Shown here: in pieces, positions 8,401 to 14,458 of the stretch
Numbering within the stretch: position 1 is the stretch's first letter
How the letters are laid out: each line of letters begins with the position of its first letter
Source of the DNA: an uncultured euryarchaeote
GTDB lineage: Archaea > Thermoplasmatota > Poseidoniia > Poseidoniales > Poseidoniaceae
Length of the DNA stretch: 15,484 nucleotides
Assembly (NCBI GenBank): GCA_937897005.1
Contig: CALCOQ010000265.1
Span: forward strand, 1-15,484
Direction of reading: 5' to 3'
Notes under the pieces: generated by a model
Database searches by the model: none
Seen by the model: the letters and a program-made list of their open reading frames with translations, nothing else
What the model was told of the DNA's origin: nothing
Program-made: the position numbers and the translations under genes

Positions 8401-9568
8401 GATGGAAGGGTCTCGGAATCTGATGAAACATACGACCTCAGCAGATAGAGAATACGTGCAGAGATACCTGTACTGGAGCGGTCTTGCTCTGTTCTTCCTC
8501 TCATTCGATGTCTTCTACGGAGTATCAAGTGTTCTTGCGGCAGCATGGGTGACTTATGATTCGTACAAGACTGGAAGCAAGAAGGTCTTCCTCATCACTC
8601 CATTGTTCCATGCTCTGGCGCTGGCCAATGTTGAGAGAATGGCCTCGTGGGATCTGGGAATCCAATACATCGGTGGTTGGATGTTGGTCATCGATGGAAT
8701 CATCTTTTCCGTGCTTTCATGGAAACAATGGTATCCACAATGGGAATGGTCTGAAGATGGTGCAGAATATTGGCGATGGAATGACCAGATGGGAATGCTT
8801 GGAGTTGTATTTTTCAGCATTGGAGTCTGGTGGGTCACCTTTGACTTCAGTGCCCTGATGGTGGCATTGATCATCATCGTATATGGTGGCTCGATGGTTG
8901 CTATAGATCCTGAATCTGCATGGCGTAGGGCAATGGGTATTGCTTCATCGACTGTTGGTGGATTCATTGCTCTGGTTGATCCTGATACGACAATGGGCGG
9001 AATCGTCATGATCCTTGCTGGACTTGCTGCCTTCATCCAGGCTGCGATGTATTTCCAGCGCTGGGGAGTTGGCATGGGCGAGATCGTATCTGAGGATGAA
9101 CCCGAAATACTGTCAGCTCCCGTTGTGGATGATGAAGAAGATGAGCCAATCGAGTCTGAAGCAGTCGTGGATATCAAGTCAGAAGAATCCGAGGAATCTG
9201 AAGACGCAGATGAGTCCGCGGGCGTCGAAGAACTTGCGGACGATGAATTGGATGAGTTGTTGGAAGAATTCGAGGACGAAGCAGTCCCCGAACCAACCCT
9301 GACTCCAGATGAAGGCGATGTTCCTGCAGAGACGGAGGTTCTTGATATGAGTGGAATGAGCAATGAGTGTACTGCACAGGTCATCGATTTGATGAATGGG
9401 CTCGTGGATGTGAAGGGAGTCGGGAAGGTCAAACTCAATGACAGCATGGCGACAAAGATACGTTCCGCACTGTTGAATACTGATTTTTCAGGATATGTCC
9501 CCAAGGTGAATTTCGACCAGAATGGTAGAGCAGTTCTCTCTTTCGACCCTGATTCAAGTTCATCATGA
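5447..9568 (+). CDS. Giant polytopic membrane protein of unknown function with acidic linker and C-terminal domain
   Basis: 1373 residues; I do not recognise the family. Residues 1-50 are a Pro/Arg/Ala-rich soluble tail. From about 56 to 1210 there are roughly 30 or more hydrophobic, Trp- and Leu-rich segments in an almost unbroken series. Hydrophilic inserts interrupt them near 577-634 (acidic, EEDDPENPEW) and 980-1010. Residues 1212-1300 are a highly acidic Glu/Asp/Ser linker, and the last 70 or so form a compact soluble domain (ECTAQVIDLMNGL...VLSFDPD). It loosely recalls DUF2339-type giant membrane proteins by topology only, with no motif to support that. The ATG at 5447 is chosen over the in-frame TTG at 5429. 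There is no Shine-Dalgarno. GTTTAAG at 5411-5417 could be a TATA element for a nearly leaderless message. The stop abuts that of the convergent lipoprotein gene. Confidence 0.85.
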   Translation: MPAPSRPPSRPKPRKRISAASGNLAIPAGVLNPSIAAPSPDEVVQLPLTGPIPLVERLAQFWLFGVAMMGLWGGLFYIAFTQGETNERFLMLGIGGLATASAFIWVVERQRRSHGSLATMHDYLLGMGLFFGAAGLFWFLRWGMAFAANPDGLDFSWLVDDARPFADEGWVPGAMGIAVHAAAAVILGIASWWYLKIKETGTGILSWFVAAITPFGLLIVGLGTWIDWTNGGVSYELGISLVVLSILGMWIGIQSNRTLVFSVVAVLASFMPIIYELVNDGTGSALSLMVFIIFAQGLLAISPQLKDAQAIIERASLGLVAAALIAMAWMTGGGLTMHLGPLKLGPDDWLSGAAVLWLSLLFGYFGAVHMKRVPWMPIGLAFALFLIPHPSNQAAWALTLIMLPYLLWKPDSRKWVRQATFCSAAFAFLIVDWMSHAEHNSGMEFWGTIESNLIHVIPLGLLAIGEWARRIERISGNAFRVAMVLVVLSPSMLIEANSTVPWAFSAYLLVVAAEAMRKPAEGLQQRKDASMTILTSLGLTTMLAAFGRLELNWSFMPELDGFNLVLIIIAAVYYALGKNSKVKELDIGHFNAWAIKSGGQTPVFNPESGILTVPAVEEDDPENPEWLDKGWGSFARVSLIGPLILFGIALASVDGEALLEKWWICLLAVPVVLMIWELNKENEGSAESRAIAAWALFLMAMPLSFQLSTELLAQPLSERVLDKSRLLFDLILISGPVAVHLALQKRGLQESEKSRNADIASLVGLLALGLLDTTGGLVYFTMFAIVAHRTWQHRLSLLAVLAPLTLPLIGTRPGIAGGIFKEIFTEGAIFDLLLTEGEMLDFNVSRIVGWFGAAFSLLMLSRIIQDRRDPPEHDDERLPFIWSSFVLIVSLQALMVHSSYLLLILTTLIIILGWLAGRTEVFVFAPWAYVIAFPPALADTFPELNGSELFSYSLLLSGLMTMFFSMLARNNSLFMYVETVAFTEEMEGSRNLMKHTTSADREYVQRYLYWSGLALFFLSFDVFYGVSSVLAAAWVTYDSYKTGSKKVFLITPLFHALALANVERMASWDLGIQYIGGWMLVIDGIIFSVLSWKQWYPQWEWSEDGAEYWRWNDQMGMLGVVFFSIGVWWVTFDFSALMVALIIIVYGGSMVAIDPESAWRRAMGIASSTVGGFIALVDPDTTMGGIVMILAGLAAFIQAAMYFQRWGVGMGEIVSEDEPEILSAPVVDDEEDEPIESEAVVDIKSEESEESEDADESAGVEELADDELDELLEEFEDEAVPEPTLTPDEGDVPAETEVLDMSGMSNECTAQVIDLMNGLVDVKGVGKVKLNDSMATKIRSALLNTDFSGYVPKVNFDQNGRAVLSFDPDSSSS

Positions 9569-10534
9569 TGGTATCTCGTCGCCCCAATGCTCCATCTCAT
9601 TGAGTGTTTGAGCCACGGCTACCACATCACCATCCTCCCACCAATCTACAGCGATGAAGGTTGGACGCTTGCCGTACATCCCCCAGCATTCAAGCCCGCG
9701 GTCGAGAAGGAAATCATAGTCATTCACTTGTCCTGCACGTTGTGGGTCTGAGAATCCTGCTGAATTCTTCAGCCAGTTGTTGAGATGCCAGACTGGCTGT
9801 GTTCCATCACCTCGATGGACTTCACAATTCATCTCCTCAGGTTCGTTTTCAGCGAAATTTGTTGTCCAACTGAAAACAAGGAAATCATGTAACCAAGGAT
9901 ATGCATCATCCTGTGGTTCTTCCCAGAACAGCACCAATCGTGTTTCAGTGTCGATCAATTCCGCAAGGGTGGGCCATTGCTCGCCGAGTTCATGTTGGTA
10001 TATCCAATCGTAAAGATCAGATTGGATGAGAAGATATTCGATATGTTCAGCCGAGACTGTGGATTCAAAGAGCAGAGTAACCACATCATTCTCCTCATTG
10101 GCCATCAGGCTTCGAAGATGGCTCAGCCAGGCGATGGCATTCACCTCTCCATAATGGCACGGGCTGGTTCCACGATCAGGGTCACCATGACAGAATCGAA
10201 CATCGTTGGCAGCGCTTGAAATTGAGGTTCTATAGTGAGCATCGAGCATGAATGCGCGTATTCCAGCATCCCATTGTTCTTGCAACCCAGTCTCATGATT
10301 GCTCGCAGGGTAGTAGATTCCATCGGCATGTGTAGCGAAACTGTTGTGGGTCTCCGGGAAGGTTGTATCACTGTAGGATCGATTGCACAACTCTACCATG
10401 CCATTGCAAGGTTCATGCTGGATTCCATCTTCAGTCACCTCGTCATCCATGTTTGTGGATGATTGTAGGCATCCAGAACTGAGCAACATCAGACACAGCA
10501 ATCCTGTGCCAATATTGCGAAGCATGAGTCTCAT
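9563..10534 (-). CDS. PLC-like phosphodiesterase lipoprotein
   Basis: Exported protein of 323 residues, probably a TIM-barrel phosphodiesterase of the PI-PLC X-domain type, which cleaves phosphodiesters by two-histidine acid-base catalysis. Numbered from the ATG at 10534, residues 1-21 are a signal peptide ending in a lipobox, LLSSGC, with C22 as the lipid anchor. The first catalytic-type motif is FPETHNSF (H63), followed by the second-strand motif GIRAFMLDAHY (D98). The second histidine is in RFCHGD (H116). C115 and C126 flank this loop and could pair. The true substrate (phospholipid, glycan or nucleotide diester) cannot be read from the sequence. AGAGG six bases before ATG 10534 favours this start over the ATG at 10549. 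It follows the 71-residue gene by one base and meets the giant membrane gene tail to tail. Confidence 0.82.
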   Translation of the reverse strand: MRLMLRNIGTGLLCLMLLSSGCLQSSTNMDDEVTEDGIQHEPCNGMVELCNRSYSDTTFPETHNSFATHADGIYYPASNHETGLQEQWDAGIRAFMLDAHYRTSISSAANDVRFCHGDPDRGTSPCHYGEVNAIAWLSHLRSLMANEENDVVTLLFESTVSAEHIEYLLIQSDLYDWIYQHELGEQWPTLAELIDTETRLVLFWEEPQDDAYPWLHDFLVFSWTTNFAENEPEEMNCEVHRGDGTQPVWHLNNWLKNSAGFSDPQRAGQVNDYDFLLDRGLECWGMYGKRPTFIAVDWWEDGDVVAVAQTLNEMEHWGDEIPS

Positions 10535-10535
10535 C

Positions 10536-10751
10536 CTATTCCTCTTCATCGGAAACGGCGATCACTCCAGCATCCCAGGCCTCTTCCAGTTGTTTGGCTC
10601 TCTCCTCGGTCAATCCAAGTCCCATATAGGCGAAATCGAGTAGTTTCCGCTCATTCTCGGTCACTCCTCCGTCATCCACCAATTCGTCGTATTGTTCTAG
10701 GTATGTCTGTTCGTCCTCAGGCAGGCTCGACAACAGTATCCGCAGTCCCAT
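10536..10751 (-). CDS. Small acidic helical protein, function unknown
   Basis: A 71-residue protein rich in Glu and Asp, with no signal peptide or membrane segment. The visible pattern is two or three amphipathic helices with a turn at VDDGGVTENER followed by LLDFAYMGLGLTEERAKQLEE. That rhythm (D-G-x-T/S-x-x-E-R, then a helix, then LGLTEE) resembles the acidic helical hairpins of TerB-like or calcium-loop proteins, but I cannot assign a family. Its TAG stop is one base before the ATG of the PLC-like lipoprotein, so the two are almost surely one transcript. There is no Shine-Dalgarno and no in-frame ATG, GTG or TTG in the 80 bases upstream of the chosen ATG. Protein-like composition and tight coupling argue that it is real. 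Confidence 0.7.
   Translation of the reverse strand: MGLRILLSSLPEDEQTYLEQYDELVDDGGVTENERKLLDFAYMGLGLTEERAKQLEEAWDAGVIAVSDEEE
10541..10545 (-). promoter_or_regulatory. Shine-Dalgarno site of the PLC-like lipoprotein
   Basis: AGAGG on the minus strand lies six bases before ATG 10534, inside the last codons of the upstream 71-residue gene. It decides the start against the ATG at 10549, which has no such element at a usable distance, and suggests coupled translation of the pair. Confidence 0.55.
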
Positions 10752-10805
10752 GCGGTGCAGGAGGGGGCGTTCCGCAAATGATGATGTCGGCGACCCGATG
10801 GAATC

Positions 10806-10836
10806 AAGGAGCCGGATGCCTCGCCGCTGTCCATGA
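10806..10836 (+). promoter_or_regulatory. Possible orn leader: ribosome site plus six-codon mini-ORF overlapping the orn start
   Basis: AAGGAG (10806-10811) precedes an ATG at 10816 by four bases. That ATG opens a frame reading MPRRCP and stopping at TGA 10834-10836, which overlaps the orn ATG as ATGA. The arrangement is typical of translational coupling and would explain why orn has no ribosome site of its own. The element is short and could be chance. Confidence 0.3.
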
Positions 10837-11387
10837 AGTACGGCCCGTTGGTGTGGATCGACCTTGAGATGACAGGATTGGATATCGAGACTTGTTCAAT
10901 CATTGAGATCGCTACAGTGGTCACTGATGGAGAATTGAACATCATCGCTGAAGGCCCGAATCTAGCGATTCAATGCAGTGAAGACAAACTGGCTGCCATG
11001 GATGATTGGAACACCAGGCATCACAATGACAGTGGCCTCATTGAACGGGTCAGGTCATCTGAGTATTCGCTGGCCGATGCAGAACAGGCAACTCTTGACT
11101 TCCTGCAGCAGCATTGTTTGAAGGGTAAATCTCCCCTTTGTGGAAACTCGGTTTGGAATGACCGATTGTTTCTGAGCAAGGAGATGTCCGAGTTGGAAAG
11201 TTTTCTTCACTATAGATTACTGGATGTCACCAGCATCAAGATCGTCGCTGATCATTGGTTCCCTGAATTGAATGGCTACAAGAAGAAGAATTCACATCTA
11301 GCGAGGGATGACATTCTTGAGAGCATCGAGGAACTCAGATACTACCGCCAACATCTCTTTGCTCAGTCCGCCAATTCCCAGCAGTAG
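10833..11387 (+). CDS. orn: Oligoribonuclease (DEDDh 3'-5' exoribonuclease)
   Basis: Degrades 2-5-nucleotide RNA fragments (nanoRNA) to mononucleotides in the cytoplasm, completing RNA turnover. In bacteria it also clears pGpG from cyclic-di-GMP breakdown. The 184-residue length matches the family. All DEDDh positions are visible: D10 and E12 in WIDLEMTGLD, D110 in CGNSVWNDRLFL, and H155 with D160 in SHLARDDILESIEELRYYR. The H-to-D spacing of five matches E. coli Orn. HYRLLDVTSIK at 126-136 is the conserved central strand and helix. Orn is mainly bacterial and eukaryotic (REXO2), so in an archaeon this would be a transferred or patchily kept gene. Its last 53 bases overlap the 3' end of the convergent xdhC. 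Confidence 0.96.
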   Translation: MKYGPLVWIDLEMTGLDIETCSIIEIATVVTDGELNIIAEGPNLAIQCSEDKLAAMDDWNTRHHNDSGLIERVRSSEYSLADAEQATLDFLQQHCLKGKSPLCGNSVWNDRLFLSKEMSELESFLHYRLLDVTSIKIVADHWFPELNGYKKKNSHLARDDILESIEELRYYRQHLFAQSANSQQ

Positions 11388-12195
11388 AATCGGCTTCTTT
11401 TTTCCGAGAGAGGACTGCAGCAACCACCGCCAATGCAATTTCTGCTGGCGACTCCGCTCCGATGTCAAGGCCTATGGGGCAGTCGACAGAATCCAGTGTT
11501 GATTGAGAGATTCCAGCTTCAAGAGCCTTGGCTGAGAAGGCTTGCCATTTTGATTTCGAACCGATGACTCCAACTCTGGTAGATGATTGAACCATTGCCA
11601 ATAATCCGATGAAGCGCTCTTCATCCTCCTTCCAGTCATGTCCGAGCAGAAGAATGTCCGAGAATCGTTTCAATGAATCTTCATTCTCAGAATCGAGAAA
11701 ATCCGAGACTATGCCATTGTGTCTTTCTCGAGCGTCAGGAAAAGTTTCCTCAGAGGAGAATTCATTCCTTGTGTCTTGAACAGAATAGTCCCAACCAAGT
11801 CCATTGCACATGTGAGCAATGGCCTGTGCAACGTGGCCGCCTCCCATCAGGAGAATGTGTGGCATTGGCATCACGACCTCCATGGTCAGGCATACTCTTC
11901 CTCCACATAAAGAGTCGAGAGGCACCACTTCATGCCCTTTTGCACCTTTGTTGAGACCAAATATCGCAACCTCGCCTCCAACCTTGCCTTCTGCAAGTAG
12001 TTCTCTCAATCGTTGGGTTATCTGGAATTCCAGACCCGCTCCGCCAACGGTTCCTTCACTCCTTGAATCAGTGACTGCAAGGCGAGCACCGACCTTGCCT
12101 GGTACCGAACCAGTTGTCTCGATGACAGTAGCCATGGCAACAACCTCACCTTCAGCCAGTCGGGCGGTACACCACTCGAGCACCCGTTGGGTCAT
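11335..12195 (-). CDS. xdhC: XdhC/CoxI-family molybdenum cofactor maturation factor
   Basis: Cytoplasmic chaperone that binds the molybdenum cofactor, promotes its sulfuration and delivers it to the large subunit of xanthine-dehydrogenase-family enzymes. The N-terminal XdhC/CoxI domain shows ATVIETTGSVPGKVGARLAV at 22-41, SEGTVGGAGLE at 46-56 and SLCGGRVCLTMEV near 95-107. The C-terminal Rossmann-type domain has HILLMGGGHVAQAIAHM at 113-129, a DTRNEFSSEETFPDA stretch at 141-155, and CPIGLDIGAESPAEIA near 237-252. The 286-residue length is usual. The last 20 or so residues are a polar tail encoded in the overlap with orn. The gene lies 22 bases downstream of mocA in the same operon. The obvious client is the hydroxylase at the left edge. 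Confidence 0.93.
   Translation of the reverse strand: MTQRVLEWCTARLAEGEVVAMATVIETTGSVPGKVGARLAVTDSRSEGTVGGAGLEFQITQRLRELLAEGKVGGEVAIFGLNKGAKGHEVVPLDSLCGGRVCLTMEVVMPMPHILLMGGGHVAQAIAHMCNGLGWDYSVQDTRNEFSSEETFPDARERHNGIVSDFLDSENEDSLKRFSDILLLGHDWKEDEERFIGLLAMVQSSTRVGVIGSKSKWQAFSAKALEAGISQSTLDSVDCPIGLDIGAESPAEIALAVVAAVLSRKKEADSTAGNWRTEQRDVGGSI
11391..11403 (+). terminator. Possible T-run terminator after orn
   Basis: CGGCTTCTTTTTT ends in six T residues about ten bases after the orn stop and has no preceding hairpin, as in archaeal oligo-T termination. It lies inside the xdhC coding region, where it is antisense to Lys codons, so it may reflect coding sequence only. Confidence 0.3.
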
Positions 12196-12217
12196 GAGGC
12201 TGACTCAGGTGGCTCCC

Positions 12218-12778
12218 TCATGTGCCTTGCGACGAATACCATTCCTCAAGTATTGCCAGATCCTCGGGTGTATCGACATTCAAACTGAAGTCAGCGCTCA
12301 TTACCTTGACATCTCTGAAAGAGCATAATTCTCTGAGGGGGTCATCTGGTTCAGCCGCAAGAACTGATTCTATAGCGTTTGAATCGAGTAGTATCGGGTG
12401 CCCTCCTCTTCCCTTATGTACTGGACGAGCACATTCACCGTTCTCCAGCAATGATTGAACCACTTCAGAGGTGAAACCGGGTCTGTCAATTGGAACCACA
12501 AGCACAGAAGACGGTATTTCAAGAGCAAGTAGTCCAACCTGTAGCGTACCAGTCCTACCTTTTTCGGGATGTGGATTGGCGATGACTCTGGTATCAGGTG
12601 CGGCGAGCATGATATCTACCAGTAATTCATTGCGAGTGACGATGATGATGTCTGAACAATGTGGTCGTATTTGTTGAGTCACCATAGCGATCAATGTTGA
12701 ATCAGCAAGCGGAATCAGGGCTTTGGGCTGGCCCAGACGCTGGCTGGCTCCAGCTGCAAGGATTATCGCAGCCACCAT
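12218..12778 (-). CDS. mocA: Molybdenum cofactor cytidylyltransferase (MocA-like nucleotidyltransferase)
   Basis: Transfers CMP from CTP to molybdopterin, giving the MCD form of the cofactor used by many xanthine-dehydrogenase-family enzymes. It is 186 residues long. The nucleotide-binding loop is LAAGASQRLGQPK (7-19), the metal-binding aspartate is D98 in VPIDRPG, GHPILL is at 126-131, and NVDTPEDL at 167-174 closes the fold. LAAG with GHP points to MocA rather than the GTP-using MobA, which has LAGG and lacks GHP. Specificity for CTP remains inferred. It sits between acyl-CoA dehydrogenase (6 bases upstream) and xdhC. GGTGA, six bases before the ATG and covering the upstream stop, supports the start and coupling. 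Confidence 0.9.
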   Translation of the reverse strand: MVAAIILAAGASQRLGQPKALIPLADSTLIAMVTQQIRPHCSDIIIVTRNELLVDIMLAAPDTRVIANPHPEKGRTGTLQVGLLALEIPSSVLVVPIDRPGFTSEVVQSLLENGECARPVHKGRGGHPILLDSNAIESVLAAEPDDPLRELCSFRDVKVMSADFSLNVDTPEDLAILEEWYSSQGT

Positions 12779-12784
12779 CCGTAA

Positions 12785-12789
12785 TCACC
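12785..12789 (-). promoter_or_regulatory. Shine-Dalgarno site of mocA
   Basis: GGTGA on the minus strand lies six bases before ATG 12778 and contains the TGA stop of the acyl-CoA dehydrogenase gene. It supports coupled translation within the operon. Confidence 0.55.
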
Positions 12790-13981
12790 GCAACATCTCT
12801 CGACCGATGATCATCCTCTGTATCTGTGATGAGCCTTCATAGATCTGCATCACTTTGGCAGCTCTCATCAAGCGGGCAACAGGATATTCCTCTGAGTAAC
12901 CGAACCCGCCGAAGACCTGTACAGCATCTGTGGATACCTGCATTGCGATATCGGCTGAGAAGCGTTTGGCGTGGGCTGCAGCCTCGGTGTTCTTCTCACC
13001 CGCATCTGCTAGAGCAGCAGATTTCCAGGTCAATAATCGCGATGCTTCGATACTGGTCTTCATATCTACGAGCATGAATTGAATGGCCTGATGTTGGTGT
13101 AGTTTGTTGCCGAAGGTCTCACGCTCATCAGCGTACTGAAGAGCATGCTCGAAGGCTGCTCGAGCCAGTCCAGTAGCATGTGCAGCGATGTTTGGGCGAC
13201 TCATGTCAAAGGCCTTCATCGCATTCATCCAACCATCGTTCTCGGCCCCACCAAGCAGATTCTCTGTAGGGACTCTTACACCATCAAAGATTACTGAGCG
13301 GGTATCAGAGCAGCGCTGGCCCATGTTTCTCTCCTTCTTGCCGAGTGTCAGCCCATCACTATCGGCTTCAACCAAGAAGCCGGACATTCCACGGTATCCT
13401 GCCTCAGCGTCGGTCTTGACAAGCACGAAGAAGAAATCAGCATAGCCTGCTCCGGTTATCCACATCTTCTCACCATTGAGCACGTATTCATCGCCATCTT
13501 TGACAGCGCTGGTCTTGATAGAAGCAACATCAGAACCAGCCCCTGGTTCGGTGACCGCGTATGATGCCAAGGCGCCATCTGCCACTTTGCGCAGCCATTT
13601 CTCCTTCTGTTCCTCGGTGCCTCCAGTGATTATCGGGGCAATGGCCAGACTGGTAGCATAGGCAGCGGTGGCGAATCCGGGGTCTCCCCAAGCCAGTTCT
13701 TCATTGACGATCACCTCCTCCATGCAGCCTAGACCCGCTCCACCATACTTCTCTGGAATATGCAGATTCAATAGCCCTAATTCATGTGCAGATTTGATTG
13801 CCTCAAGTGGATACTCGGACTCCATATCCCATTGCTCAGCATTTGGGCGTACCTCGTCGACGCTGAACTGATGAGCCAACTGGCGCAGCATATCCTGCAT
13901 CTCGTCAAGAGAGAGGTCGACCATGGATGGCCCAGCGGTAGGATGACCATAAGAACTGCTTACCAAATCATTCATCTTCAT
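12785..13981 (-). CDS. Acyl-CoA dehydrogenase
   Basis: FAD enzyme that introduces a trans-2 double bond into an acyl-CoA, passing electrons to ETF. It is 398 residues from the first ATG. Motifs are AVTEPGAGSDV at 142-152 and KMWITGA at 172-178 (FAD and substrate binding), DERETFGNKL, and QVFGGFGYSEEYPVARLMRAAK followed by MQIYEGSSQIQRMIIGREML. The catalytic base is the Glu of YEG, E382, at the place used by short- and medium-chain and glutaryl-type enzymes. Chain length cannot be read from this. Family members usually begin at the equivalent of M20 (MVDLSLDEMQ, ATG at 13924); the 19-residue leader from 13981 is polar and unsupported by a ribosome site, so the true start may be 13924. First gene of the operon with mocA and xdhC, and divergent from the methionine sulfoxide reductase. 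Confidence 0.95.
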   Translation of the reverse strand: MKMNDLVSSSYGHPTAGPSMVDLSLDEMQDMLRQLAHQFSVDEVRPNAEQWDMESEYPLEAIKSAHELGLLNLHIPEKYGGAGLGCMEEVIVNEELAWGDPGFATAAYATSLAIAPIITGGTEEQKEKWLRKVADGALASYAVTEPGAGSDVASIKTSAVKDGDEYVLNGEKMWITGAGYADFFFVLVKTDAEAGYRGMSGFLVEADSDGLTLGKKERNMGQRCSDTRSVIFDGVRVPTENLLGGAENDGWMNAMKAFDMSRPNIAAHATGLARAAFEHALQYADERETFGNKLHQHQAIQFMLVDMKTSIEASRLLTWKSAALADAGEKNTEAAAHAKRFSADIAMQVSTDAVQVFGGFGYSEEYPVARLMRAAKVMQIYEGSSQIQRMIIGREMLR

Positions 13982-13999
13982 CCGGCTTGTAGAAAATCC

Positions 14000-14458
14000 A
14001 TGGTCAGGGATTATTCGCAGGTACTGGCCGATATTGAAATGGCCATTGAGGGTGAGGATGATTGGGTTGCAATCCTAGCAACGGTCGTCTGCGAACTTCA
14101 CAATTCATTCGAGGACTTTCATTGGACTGGATTCTATCGAGTGACCAGTCCAGGGGTGCTCAAGGTCGGGCCATATCAAGGAGGACATGGATGTATTGAG
14201 ATAACATTCGACAAAGGAATATGTGGTACGTGTGCTACTACTCAGAAGACTCAACTTGTTGATGATGTGGACCAGCGTGAAGACCATATCGCCTGTTCGA
14301 GCAGTACCATGTCTGAGATCGTGGTGCCAGTGGTCACTGAAGACGGAAGACTACTGGCAGTTCTAGATATAGACAGTGATAATGAAGCAGCCTTCGACGA
14401 GAATGATAAGGAGAACCTAGAGGCTCTGTGCGCACTCCTTGCAACGCAATTCAGATGA
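14000..14458 (+). CDS. msrC: Free methionine-(R)-sulfoxide reductase, GAF domain
   Basis: Reduces free methionine-R-sulfoxide with thioredoxin-type reductants, an oxidative-damage repair step in the cytoplasm. A single GAF domain fills all 152 residues. Family landmarks are HWTGFYRV at 41-48, GPYQGGHGCIEI at 57-68, GICGTCATT at 73-81, VDDVD at 87-91, HIACSSSTMSEIVVPV at 96-111 and LDIDSDNEAAFDE at 122-134. The three catalytic-type cysteines C65, C75 and C99 have spacings of 10 and 24, the same as C84, C94 and C118 in the E. coli enzyme. The reading frame is open well upstream, but that part is the reverse of the acyl-CoA dehydrogenase gene, so the ATG at 14000 is the start. Only 18 bases separate it from the longest form of that divergent gene. 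Confidence 0.93.
   Translation: MVRDYSQVLADIEMAIEGEDDWVAILATVVCELHNSFEDFHWTGFYRVTSPGVLKVGPYQGGHGCIEITFDKGICGTCATTQKTQLVDDVDQREDHIACSSSTMSEIVVPVVTEDGRLLAVLDIDSDNEAAFDENDKENLEALCALLATQFR

Noticed and set aside
9563..9568. TCATGA palindrome as a restriction or regulatory site.
   Set aside because: It is simply the two opposed TGA stop codons of the convergent genes meeting.
8554..9600. A 348-codon minus-strand open frame, very rich in Ser, opposite the C-terminal part of the giant membrane protein.
   Set aside because: It mirrors the Glu/Asp/Ser codons of the acidic linker and has low-complexity Ser runs, no domain and no ribosome site. The opposite frame is continuous with a clear protein.
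13784..13999. In-frame upstream extension of the GAF protein by 72 codons.
   Set aside because: It lies wholly opposite the conserved N-terminal part of acyl-CoA dehydrogenase, and the GAF family begins near the ATG at 14000.
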